From contig CANLXN010000001.1 of NCBI GenBank assembly GCA_947495135.1, forward strand, positions 1 to 64,000: DNA of 64,000 nt, given 5' to 3'. This document shows, in pieces, positions 1 through 7,383 of the stretch. How positions within the stretch are numbered: position 1 is the first letter of the stretch; each line of letters begins with the position of its first letter. The notes under the pieces are model-generated. The model was given only the letters and a program-made list of their open reading frames with translations, was not told the DNA's origin and made no database searches. The position numbers and the translations under genes were made by a program. Source of the DNA: an uncultured Flavobacteriaceae bacterium (GTDB lineage: Bacteria; Bacteroidota; Bacteroidia; Flavobacteriales; Flavobacteriaceae).

Positions 1-127
1 GGGTTTATTAGGATTATTTAAATCCGTTTTGATGTTGTCTTTTGTAATCGATTGGACTGAAAAAAGTGACTGCACTCCGTGCTCACTTTTCTATTTGCAA
101 TGAGGGTTTATTAGGATTATTTAAATC
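1..127. repeat. 24-bp direct repeat pair, intergenic
   Basis: The block GGGTTTATTAGGATTATTTA followed by AATC occurs exactly at 1-24 and again at 104-127, 103 bp apart. A hairpin lies between the copies. No gene is visible between or beside them, and the left copy touches the window edge, so further copies may lie outside. It may be part of a repeated terminator region of the gene to the left. Confidence 0.7.
62..90. terminator. Hairpin, probable bidirectional terminator
   Basis: Arms AAAAGTGA (62-69) and TCACTTTT (83-90) pair, with an inner stem GCAC (72-75)/GTGC (79-82) and a three-base loop. A/T runs on both flanks would give a U-tract in either direction. Confidence 0.5.
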
Positions 128-162
128 TTTTTGCTTTTGCAGTCTGAACAAATGATAAACAA

Positions 163-197
163 AAAAAGTAGCGCGAATGACAAGCGCGCTACTTTTT
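163..197. terminator. Strong hairpin terminator
   Basis: A perfect 13-bp stem, AAAAAGTAGCGCG (163-175) with CGCGCTACTTTTT (185-197), around a 9-base loop. The U-tract forms in both directions. It probably ends a transcript coming from the left of the window. Confidence 0.75.
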
Positions 198-578
198 GGG
201 GAATCAGATCTGGGGATCGGGGATTGTTGAATTACTTATCTACCTATTAGATTTGTTATTACTTCTTAAGTCAAAACTGTACCATCTTTTGTTATGGTTT
301 TCTTAAAGGAACAGGAGGTGCTAATTTTAAAGGGATTGTAGACTCAAAGTTTGCTAGATATCTAGATGTCTATTTGAATGCCATGTTAAAAATGCGCCAC
401 TTGTGTTTATTTATTACACAATTGTATACCTAGAGATACACAATTTGCATCCCGGCGTAACTCAATTTTATCGATATTATCATACACTTTGTCGACATGT
501 TGAGGGTGAAGAAGTTGGGTTTCTCGTTTTTTATGCGTTAATTTGCTGCGTTTAAGCTTACAATTAACGCCCCATATT
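198..578. other. Intergenic stretch without recognised genes
   Basis: About 380 bp. No ORF with a convincing start was seen on either strand; an open frame at about 249-433 lacks a start codon and recognisable content. The promoter of the downstream T9SS-secreted protein gene must lie here, but no clear TAnnTTTG/-33 pair was found. Confidence 0.4.
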
Positions 579-2891
579 ATGAAAAACTTCTACTTTTTAC
601 TGGCCTTGGCCATGTCTTCTGCTATGATGCAGTCGCAAAACATTACACTCACATTCGATAATCCAATGATCACAAGCGATGGCGTAGATAACTTTTACGA
701 AGTCGATGTCAATGTCGTACGCACTAGTTCATCCGATTTCAAAATGGGTGTTGGTGAATTTTATATTGATTATAATACCGATGCTTTTGGTACCTTCATA
801 GAAGATACCACTGTTGATTTTGACTATGTTTCCGGCTCCGTATTATCGCAGCAAGTAGGAACATTTTTTAATGTTTATTCTACTGCTATTATCAATGATG
901 AGGATATTGATACATTTTCAATTTCTTGGCAGCAAATCTTTTCTGCTAGTTCGATTTCAGCAAATAATGTAACAGACACTCCAACCATCCTTGGTCGATT
1001 AAGGATTCAATATGTTGATGTAAATGAGGCACCAGACGTTTGCTTTAACGTATCTGGAGTAGACTACGACGATAGTTTTTTCACTGCTTGTGGACCTTTT
1101 ACTGGAGCAGCAGTACCCGCAAATTGTACAGGTCTCAATGCTGGAACGCAGATTTTTGATTATGATGGATCAGACTGTTCTGGATCTGTATTTTCTACAA
1201 CTTGCTTAGGGACTACTACTTATACTATTGCGGGAGGCTGGGATAACAATATACCAGATAGCACAATGGAAGCCATCATTTTAGAAGATTACAACACAGC
1301 AGATGGAAACATCGAAGCTTGTGAACTTACTGTTGGCGGTGGAGCTACCCTTACAGTAGCCGCAGGAGACTATATTTTGGTGCAAGAAGATATTTTAGTA
1401 AACGGACTCTTAGAAGTTGAACATCAAGGAAGTGTTGTTCAAGTTAATAACGATGCCGTAGTAACTAATAATGGAACTATCAACGTACTTTTGGACACTC
1501 CTAATCTTGCATCCAGAGATTTTATGATCATGGGGAGCCCGATGACTAATGAGAGCAGAGAAGAAGTTTGGACAGATGCCTTTTTAGTATTAGATCATCA
1601 TACAGGAGATTTTACTCCTAATGCTGCAGTAGCGGCTGCTTTTCCTTTAGCTGAAAATTTCGCAGACGATAACAATAATAATTGGAAGACTTATAGTATC
1701 GGAAGTATAAATCCAGCCGAAGGATATTTAGTAAGACCCCAAACTGTATTGGGAGGAGCCGGAGGAGTATTTAACTACGTTCACAGTGAAGGAACCCTAA
1801 ATAATGGGGAGATTAACTTTAGTGTGCTTTTCAATACAACTAAAAATGATAGTCCTAATGTATTAGCTAATCCATACGCAAGCGCTATTTCGGCAGACGA
1901 CTTTATAAATGCGAATGCAATGGTGGATGAACTTTATTTTTGGGAACACCTTACACCTCCAAGTACAGGTTTGCCTGGGGCTGGTGCGATGAACTTCTCT
2001 ATGGAGGATATTTCAATGTATAATCTTACCGGAGGAACCGCTGCTGCTTCAGATATTACAGGGACTGTTACAGCGCCTAATGGAGTAATATCGACAGGTC
2101 AAGGTTTTGCAATCAAAGCCAATGCAGCAGGAACTGCTGTTTTTAATAATGGTATGCGCTTAACTAGTGGTAATACCACCTTGCGTTCACCTGAAGAGAA
2201 TAGAGATCGACTATGGATTTCTATTAAAAATGACCTGTATAACATGCAAAATACAACGCTTATAGGTTTTTCTGAAAAGACCTCTGCAGGCATAGACCCT
2301 TCATACGATAGTCGAAGAATCGCTACTGTTTTGTCGTTGTTTTCTCATTTAGAGGATGGAAGTGAAGAGTTGGGAATTCAATCGAGAGAGACGTTCGACG
2401 CTGAAATCAAAATACCTTTAGGCTTTTCAAGTTTAATGGATGATGATTTGGAATACACCATCTCTATTGCTCAATTGGAAGGAGTCAATTTAGAAGAAGC
2501 TACAGTTTACCTAGAGGATACATTGTTAAAAACCACTACCAATCTTTCTGAAACCGATTATCAATTCTTTAGTAAGATAGGAACCTATAGCAATCGATTT
2601 ATTCTCCGTTTTGAGAATGAGCCGGTTTTAGCGATCAATGAAGAGCCTCTCGAATCGATAAGGGTTTATCCTAATCCTGCAAAAGAAGAATTTCAGATTG
2701 GTAATCCGCTTAACCTAGACTTAACAGAAGTTTCAATTTTCGATGTGACAGGGCGCTTAGTAATGAATACAGTTCTTAATGGAGGGCAGAATTCTTCGAT
2801 TATTAATGTTTCAGAATTAAGTAGAGCAACCTATATGGTCGTTATAAAAGGGAATGACGGTGAGATCACCAAACAGCTTATTAAGAGGTAA
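579..2891 (+). CDS. Secreted protein with T9SS type A sorting domain
   Basis: Predicted 770-residue exported protein. The ATG at 579 is chosen over an upstream in-frame TTG because it opens directly on a signal peptide (MKNFYFLLALAMSS, cleavage near residue 20). The last ~80 residues form a type A T9SS sorting domain: an IRVYPNPA motif, an IFDVTGRLV strand and the terminal TKQLIKR, which send the protein through the type IX machinery for surface attachment or release. Residues ~210-300 are short glycine- and hydrophobic-rich beta strands resembling a beta-helix or beta-sandwich. The middle has no catalytic motif I recognise. It is probably a cell-surface adhesin-like protein, function unknown. 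It stands alone, with terminators upstream and a separate promoter just downstream. Confidence 0.85.
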   Translation: MKNFYFLLALAMSSAMMQSQNITLTFDNPMITSDGVDNFYEVDVNVVRTSSSDFKMGVGEFYIDYNTDAFGTFIEDTTVDFDYVSGSVLSQQVGTFFNVYSTAIINDEDIDTFSISWQQIFSASSISANNVTDTPTILGRLRIQYVDVNEAPDVCFNVSGVDYDDSFFTACGPFTGAAVPANCTGLNAGTQIFDYDGSDCSGSVFSTTCLGTTTYTIAGGWDNNIPDSTMEAIILEDYNTADGNIEACELTVGGGATLTVAAGDYILVQEDILVNGLLEVEHQGSVVQVNNDAVVTNNGTINVLLDTPNLASRDFMIMGSPMTNESREEVWTDAFLVLDHHTGDFTPNAAVAAAFPLAENFADDNNNNWKTYSIGSINPAEGYLVRPQTVLGGAGGVFNYVHSEGTLNNGEINFSVLFNTTKNDSPNVLANPYASAISADDFINANAMVDELYFWEHLTPPSTGLPGAGAMNFSMEDISMYNLTGGTAAASDITGTVTAPNGVISTGQGFAIKANAAGTAVFNNGMRLTSGNTTLRSPEENRDRLWISIKNDLYNMQNTTLIGFSEKTSAGIDPSYDSRRIATVLSLFSHLEDGSEELGIQSRETFDAEIKIPLGFSSLMDDDLEYTISIAQLEGVNLEEATVYLEDTLLKTTTNLSETDYQFFSKIGTYSNRFILRFENEPVLAINEEPLESIRVYPNPAKEEFQIGNPLNLDLTEVSIFDVTGRLVMNTVLNGGQNSSIINVSELSRATYMVVIKGNDGEITKQLIKR

Positions 2892-2913
2892 TTGATTATT
2901 GTTTACCTTCTTT

Positions 2914-2942
2914 TTTGTATGTAATAAATTCTAGTATCTTTG
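2914..2942 (+). promoter_or_regulatory. Bacteroidota -33/-7 promoter
   Basis: TTTG at 2914-2917, then 17 bp, then TATCTTTG at 2935-2942, matching the Bacteroidota consensus (TTG / TAnnTTTG). Because the first in-frame start of the next ORF (TTG at 2915) lies inside this promoter, the true start of that gene must be further downstream. Confidence 0.65.
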
Positions 2943-2986
2943 CAGCGCTTGCAACAAACCTAAAATTAAACCCCCAAGCACTTGTT

Positions 2987-3466
2987 TTGAAAAAGGATAT
3001 TCTATACGTACTTGTGCAGTTCGTACTCTTTGCTTTATACTTTATTGACTGGAATCTATTTTCTTTTGTATTTCCAGATTGGTTAAGGTTACTGGCTATT
3101 GGCTTTTTAGCGATTGGTTTACTTATCATTTTCTTTGGAGTTCTCCATCTAAACGAAAACCTTACTGTTTTTCCTTCACCTAAGAAAGGTGCGAGTTTAA
3201 TTTGTAATGGTATCTACGCTTACATCCGGCATCCAATTTATGCAGGCATTATAGTGGCGATGACATTCTATGCGATATACGCAGTTTCTCCAATAAAGTT
3301 TGTTATTACTGGAATTATGATAGTAGTACTCTATTTAAAATCGAATTACGAAGAACGAAAGTTAATCGAGAGTTTTTCGACTTATGAAGAGTACAAAGCT
3401 ATTACGGGACGTTTTTTTCCGAATTTCAGCAAGGCAAGATGTTCGAAATTAGACGGCAACGGATAG
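2987..3466 (+). CDS. Isoprenylcysteine carboxyl methyltransferase-like membrane protein
   Basis: Integral membrane protein of the ICMT/PEMT methyltransferase superfamily, ~159 residues from a proposed TTG start at 2987. The open frame extends up to 2915, but that start sits in the promoter at 2914-2942, so the downstream TTG followed by KKDILYVLVQF is preferred. There are about four membrane segments. The C-terminal half carries the family hallmarks: GIYAYIRHPIYAG (SAM/substrate region), then YEERKLIESF and YEEYKAITGRFFP. The family transfers methyl groups from SAM to lipid-like or prenyl-cysteine substrates, but bacterial substrates are mostly unknown. It precedes trxB by ~100 bp without an obvious terminator, so the two may be co-transcribed. 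Confidence 0.75.
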   Translation: MKKDILYVLVQFVLFALYFIDWNLFSFVFPDWLRLLAIGFLAIGLLIIFFGVLHLNENLTVFPSPKKGASLICNGIYAYIRHPIYAGIIVAMTFYAIYAVSPIKFVITGIMIVVLYLKSNYEERKLIESFSTYEEYKAITGRFFPNFSKARCSKLDGNG

Positions 3467-3570
3467 AATACGTGCATATAGTAATCAACAATCTTTAATA
3501 ACTTTTAGTGCAGGGTTTTATCAACTTTAGTACTTTTACAGTCTAATTTTTTCACGAAGAATATTTAATT

Positions 3571-4539
3571 ATGTCAGATACAATCGAAAGAATCAAATGT
3601 CTTATCATAGGATCGGGGCCTGCGGGTTACACAGCAGCGATTTACGCAGCTAGAGCAGATTTAAAACCGATTATGTATACAGGTATGGAGCCAGGTGGAC
3701 AATTAACTACTACCACTGAAGTTGATAATTTCCCTGGATATCCTGAAGGAATAGATGGCCCAACTATGATGATCCAGTTACAGCAGCAAGCAGAGCGCTT
3801 TGGAACCGAAGTACGCATTGGAATGGTGACTGCGGTAGAATTTAACAAAGAAGTTGGTGGAATTCACAAAGTTACTGTGGACGGAAAAACACAAATTGAA
3901 GCGGAAGCGGTTATCATTTCAACAGGAGCTACTGCTAAATACTTAGGATTACCTAGTGAACAAAAATTAAGAGGAGGCGGAGTTTCTGCTTGTGCAGTTT
4001 GTGATGGTTTCTTTTATAAAGGACAGGATGTAGCCATTGTTGGTGCAGGAGATACTGCGGCAGAAGAAGCTACTTATCTTGCTAATATCTGTAATAAGGT
4101 AACCATGTTGGTTCGCAAAGACTATATGAAGGCGTCTAAAGCAATGCAGCACAGAGTAACTTCTACGCCAAATATCGATCTTCGATTTAACACCGAAGTA
4201 GATGAAGTTTTAGGCGATATGGTGGTAGAAGGTTTACGTATGAAAAATAATATAACCGGTGAAAAAGAGGAAATCGAGATTACTGGTTTGTTTATTGCAA
4301 TTGGGCATAAGCCAAATACAGACATTTTTAAAGGTCAATTAGATATGGACGATACTGGATATCTAATCACCGAAGGAAAATCAACCAAAACAAATATCCC
4401 TGGTGTTTTTGCGAGTGGAGATGTTCAAGATAAGGAATATCGCCAAGCGGTTACCGCAGCAGGAACAGGTTGTATGGCTGCCCTGGATGCAGAACGTTAT
4501 TTAGCGACTGTGGAAAGCAAGGAAGAAGTAGAAGCATAG
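3571..4539 (+). CDS. trxB: Thioredoxin-disulfide reductase
   Basis: NADPH-dependent flavoprotein (322 residues, usual family length) that reduces oxidised thioredoxin in the cytoplasm. FAD-binding GSGPAGYTAA is at 14-23, the redox-active CAVC at 141-144 and the NADPH-binding GAGDTAAEEA at 158-167. The C-terminal FAD-contacting motif GVFASGDVQDKEYRQ is present, as is the typical QAVTAAGTGCMAA helix. All catalytic residues are intact. A TACTTTTA box at 3531-3538 may be a -7 element. A strong bidirectional terminator follows directly. Confidence 0.97.
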   Translation: MSDTIERIKCLIIGSGPAGYTAAIYAARADLKPIMYTGMEPGGQLTTTTEVDNFPGYPEGIDGPTMMIQLQQQAERFGTEVRIGMVTAVEFNKEVGGIHKVTVDGKTQIEAEAVIISTGATAKYLGLPSEQKLRGGGVSACAVCDGFFYKGQDVAIVGAGDTAAEEATYLANICNKVTMLVRKDYMKASKAMQHRVTSTPNIDLRFNTEVDEVLGDMVVEGLRMKNNITGEKEEIEITGLFIAIGHKPNTDIFKGQLDMDDTGYLITEGKSTKTNIPGVFASGDVQDKEYRQAVTAAGTGCMAALDAERYLATVESKEEVEA

Positions 4540-4556
4540 AATCTTTTGTAATACAT

Positions 4557-4590
4557 AAAAAAAGGCTTGATCATTGATCAGGCCTTTTTT
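4557..4590. terminator. Bidirectional terminator between trxB and DUF4440 genes
   Basis: AAAAAGGCTTGATCA pairs with TGATCAGGCCTTTTT, with one G-T wobble. U-tracts form on both strands. It separates the convergent trxB (plus) and DUF4440 (minus) genes. Confidence 0.85.
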
Positions 4591-4628
4591 GGACCTATAT
4601 GTTCCATTTTTTCTGAGGAGAGTTATGG

Positions 4629-5123
4629 TTATTTCGCTCCGTGATGATAACTGTAAATTCGTTTAACCTTCCATTCTTCTTCTACTTTAATCCAAAGACC
4701 AGAAAACAGTGCGCTTCCAGTTTGATAAAGTGCTTTGTTAGGCTCTTTTATGAAAAAATCGTGTTTGCCTTCTACAATGGCTCCATAAAGGACCCCGTTG
4801 TTATAGAGAGGGTAAACCTTCATGGTATTGGGAGTTAGCTTTCTAATGGGTTTTCTTTCTGGTGCCCCACAAATATTAGCTCTCATAGCTGTCATGAATT
4901 CGTTTTTGTTTTGAATTCCAGCCACATCGTGATAAAACTCTAAATCTTCTGTTAGTAAATCTTCTAAAGGTTGCAAATTGCAATTATTAAAGCCTACCTC
5001 GAACATAAGGCTATCTGTCTTTTCGAAGGTTTTATAAAGCTCAGAGGTTACTGGTACTTGTGCTCCTATTATGGAGGTAAAACCGAATATACCGAATAAT
5101 AAAGACCATTTTAGAATGTTCAT
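4629..5123 (-). CDS. Exported DUF4440 (NTF2-like) protein
   Basis: 164-residue protein with a signal peptide (MNILKWSLLFGIFGF...GAQ). The open frame extends to 5171, but that part overlaps the upstream gene and is not signal-like, so ATG 5123 is preferred. The body is an NTF2/SnoaL-like fold: DSLMFEVGFNNCNLQ, LTEDLEFYHDVAG and a C-terminal LWIKVEEEWKVKRIYSYHH. The same three blocks occur in the neighbour 7 bp upstream, so the two are tandem paralogues in one operon. The fold binds small ligands or is catalytic in other proteins; substrate and role here are unknown. Confidence 0.8.
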   Translation of the reverse strand: MNILKWSLLFGIFGFTSIIGAQVPVTSELYKTFEKTDSLMFEVGFNNCNLQPLEDLLTEDLEFYHDVAGIQNKNEFMTAMRANICGAPERKPIRKLTPNTMKVYPLYNNGVLYGAIVEGKHDFFIKEPNKALYQTGSALFSGLWIKVEEEWKVKRIYSYHHGAK

Positions 5124-5130
5124 AATTGTT

Positions 5131-5919
5131 CTATTTATTTGTTTTGACTGCTTCTTCAACGATTGTTCCATTTTCTCTCACTATCAATTTGAGTACACTT
5201 CCATCATTGTTTCTTATAAATTCGAAGGTAAGTGGTGCCTGTTTATGAAAGAAAATAGACGGAGATTCAGGATACAGTGTTGCCTCCATATCTTTAGACT
5301 TCATTTCTAGTGCTTCATTTTTTACTGAAATAGACACCAAACCAGTTTGAGGAGCTTTATAATTACCTGCATAACTTTTCAGAATTTCTTTTGAAACCTT
5401 AATTTGGACTGATGCTGAAGGCGTTACTTCCATTTGATGATCATAGCTAAGAACGCGAGTTACTTTCCAATCGTTTCCATGTTTGATCCAAAGATGCGTA
5501 AATGAAGCAATACTACCAGTTTGCTCCGGTTTTCCTTTAGGAGTCTCAAAAAATCGGTGCTGCCCCTCTTGGATCGCGCCGTAAAGTTTTCCATTGTCGT
5601 ATAGCGGAAATACCTTTAGACTACCTTCAACTAATTCGCGACGGGAAACGAATTCATCACTCTTACAGATTCCGTTTCGGAAAAGATTTAGGAAGTTCTC
5701 TTTCGACTTGGTGACACCACCTTTATCGTGATAAAACTCTAGATCGTCTGCCATGATTCCTTCAAAGGCAGCAATATTGCAAGTGTTGAAACCAACGTCG
5801 AATAACAAACTGTCGTTGCTTTTAAGTGTTTTAAATAGTGGAGAAGTAATTGGCTCTTGAGCACTTATGGTTCCGAAGAGAAAAAGAGCGAACATTGATA
5901 ATAAATAATTTTTTTTCAT
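5131..5919 (-). CDS. Exported DUF4440 protein with DUF3471-like C-terminal domain
   Basis: 262 residues with a signal peptide cleaved after ISA. Residues ~22-160 repeat the NTF2-like domain of the downstream gene (SLLFDVGFNTCN, DDLEFYHDKGG, LWIKHGNDWKVTRVLSYDH). Residues ~170-262 are an added beta-rich domain of the DUF3471 type (LKSYAGNYKAP..., EATLYPESP, FEFIRNNDGSV), often found at the C terminus of beta-lactamase-like or peptidase proteins. First gene of a two-gene operon with its shorter paralogue. Function unknown, probably periplasmic. Confidence 0.8.
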   Translation of the reverse strand: MKKNYLLSMFALFLFGTISAQEPITSPLFKTLKSNDSLLFDVGFNTCNIAAFEGIMADDLEFYHDKGGVTKSKENFLNLFRNGICKSDEFVSRRELVEGSLKVFPLYDNGKLYGAIQEGQHRFFETPKGKPEQTGSIASFTHLWIKHGNDWKVTRVLSYDHQMEVTPSASVQIKVSKEILKSYAGNYKAPQTGLVSISVKNEALEMKSKDMEATLYPESPSIFFHKQAPLTFEFIRNNDGSVLKLIVRENGTIVEEAVKTNK

Positions 5920-5962
5920 GATTGATTGAATGATTGTTTGGATTTAAAATTCCTTCTAAGTG

Positions 5963-6499
5963 CTATTTTTTATGAAACAGCGATATGACGATTCTTGGAA
6001 GTTTATAAATAATTGCGAAAATGAGTAAAAGTACGGGGCCAAATAGGGTAGGGATACCAACTCCAAATGTAAAAGCTGCGCCAATAATAAAACCGAGTAA
6101 ATACTCAATATAAAACAGTGGTATAAAGATGGCCAGTATAAATAAGCCAATCATTATATAGTCGAGTCCAGATGAGCTAATATTAAAGAGTATGGAAATA
6201 GTGATCGCTACAAGTAAAGCTGAAACAAATCGGATTACAATGAGTCTTATACGCGAAAAGTTTTGGGCTGAAGAATCCTTCTCTTCTCTTTGTTTTATAC
6301 GATGTAGAATAATCCATACAATTAAAGGCATTACTAGAACTCCCCACCAATTTGATATTCCGGGTAGACTTCCACTTTGAAACAAGTAGTGAGTAGGTAC
6401 TCCGTCGTGAAAATAATCCCAAGCAATTTGTAAATAGGTAAGCATGGAAATGATCGCCGTAAACAGTAACCTGTTTTTATAGGAAAGTATTTTTTTCAT
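5963..6499 (-). CDS. Polytopic membrane protein, unknown function
   Basis: 178 residues. At least four hydrophobic segments are visible (~12-30, ~50-66, ~85-107, ~112-160), separated by a charged loop RIKQREEKDSSAQ. It starts MKKILSYKNRLLFTAIIS and ends with a basic tail LFHKK. I do not recognise a family. It lies on the same strand as the DUF4440 pair, 43 bp upstream of it, and downstream of a terminator that closes the GIN-domain gene, so it probably heads its own transcript or the DUF4440 operon. Confidence 0.7.
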   Translation of the reverse strand: MKKILSYKNRLLFTAIISMLTYLQIAWDYFHDGVPTHYLFQSGSLPGISNWWGVLVMPLIVWIILHRIKQREEKDSSAQNFSRIRLIVIRFVSALLVAITISILFNISSSGLDYIMIGLFILAIFIPLFYIEYLLGFIIGAAFTFGVGIPTLFGPVLLLIFAIIYKLPRIVISLFHKK

Positions 6500-6523
6500 G
6501 ACCTGTTGTTTTTATAAAAACAT

Positions 6524-6567
6524 TAAAAAAAGACCCCAAAGTGCTATGGACTTCACTTCAGGGTCTT
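6524..6567 (-). terminator. Terminator of the PadR/PspC/GIN operon
   Basis: Minus-strand hairpin: AAGACCC (6530-6536) with GGGTCTT (6561-6567), and inner AAGTG/CACTT. On the minus strand it is followed by a run of Ts at 6524-6530. Confidence 0.7.
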
Positions 6568-6606
6568 GGCATTGGTTGGTTTTGGTTGATTAGTATGGGT
6601 ACTTAG

Positions 6607-7329
6607 TTACATTTTTCGAACGCTCCCAGACGAAGCGTCTCGAACAGAAACCGCTGTTGGATCTCCGTAGTACCTTATGTCTCCTCCACTGGATGCGTTT
6701 CCGCTCATTTCTTCGAGTACGTTTACCTCTATATCTGCTCCGCTAGAAGCATCTGCCTGACAAATTTTAACTTCTAAATCTTGTGCGTTGAGTTCACTTC
6801 CACTTGAAGCATCGGCGATTAATTTAGTAGCTCTTCCCGAAACTTTGATGTCTGCTCCACTACTCGTACTCGCATTTACTTCTTTGGCAACAATGTCTAC
6901 TTCTAAGTCTGCTCCGCTACTGCTGCTAAGGGAAAGAAACTCAGATTTAACAACAGAATTTCCAATTACATCTGCACCACTAGATGCGCTAATGTCGCTT
7001 AATTCTACATAGGTAACGTGTACTTTTTTAGACTTGCAACGACCAATACTTTGGTTGGTGGTTACTTTTAGTTTTCCATTCTTAATTTCAGTTTCAATAA
7101 CCTCCATGAGGTTTTCATCTGCTTCCACTACAATTTTGTTTTCGGTTCCCTTGGTAAGAAAAACATCTACTCCGGCGCTACCGCTAATACTAGTGAAGTC
7201 TTCATTTACAGGTCTTTCTTCGGTTACTACGTTACCATTACCGCTTATTTGCCCAAAGCTAATGTCGAAGTTACAGCTACTCACAACTAGTGCGAGAAGG
7301 GCCACGATTGTTAATTTGATTGCTTTCAT
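6607..7329 (-). CDS. GIN-domain (DUF2807) lipoprotein
   Basis: 240-residue lipoprotein. ATG 7329 gives a signal peptide with a lipobox ending VVSSC; the longer frame to 7362 lacks signal character. The mature part is the 'head GIN domain' DUF2807 beta-solenoid: FTSISGSAGVDVFLTKG, then seven spaced xSSG motifs (SASSGAD, SSSSGAD, STSSGAD, DASSGSE, DASSGAD, NASSGGD, DASSGSV), about one per solenoid turn, with some intervals doubled. It is probably anchored in the outer membrane or periplasm. It is the last gene of the DUF4870-PadR-PspC operon and fits the frequent pairing of DUF2807 proteins with PspC and PadR in Bacteroidota. Molecular function unknown. Confidence 0.9.
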   Translation of the reverse strand: MKAIKLTIVALLALVVSSCNFDISFGQISGNGNVVTEERPVNEDFTSISGSAGVDVFLTKGTENKIVVEADENLMEVIETEIKNGKLKVTTNQSIGRCKSKKVHVTYVELSDISASSGADVIGNSVVKSEFLSLSSSSGADLEVDIVAKEVNASTSSGADIKVSGRATKLIADASSGSELNAQDLEVKICQADASSGADIEVNVLEEMSGNASSGGDIRYYGDPTAVSVRDASSGSVRKM

Positions 7330-7383
7330 GATTTTTGTTTTTTTTGAAATTTGCTCCTCCACTAAAAGTTTTGGAGCAAATGA

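Noticed and set aside
1-127. 24-bp direct repeat as an integration att pair
   Set aside because: Only 103 bp apart with no integrase or cargo; more likely repeated intergenic or terminator DNA.
249-433. Open frame without start in the left intergenic region
   Set aside because: It has no start codon, no homology that I recognise, and stops on both sides.
2915-2986. Upstream TTG start of the methyltransferase ORF
   Set aside because: It lies inside the -33/-7 promoter and before the transcription start.
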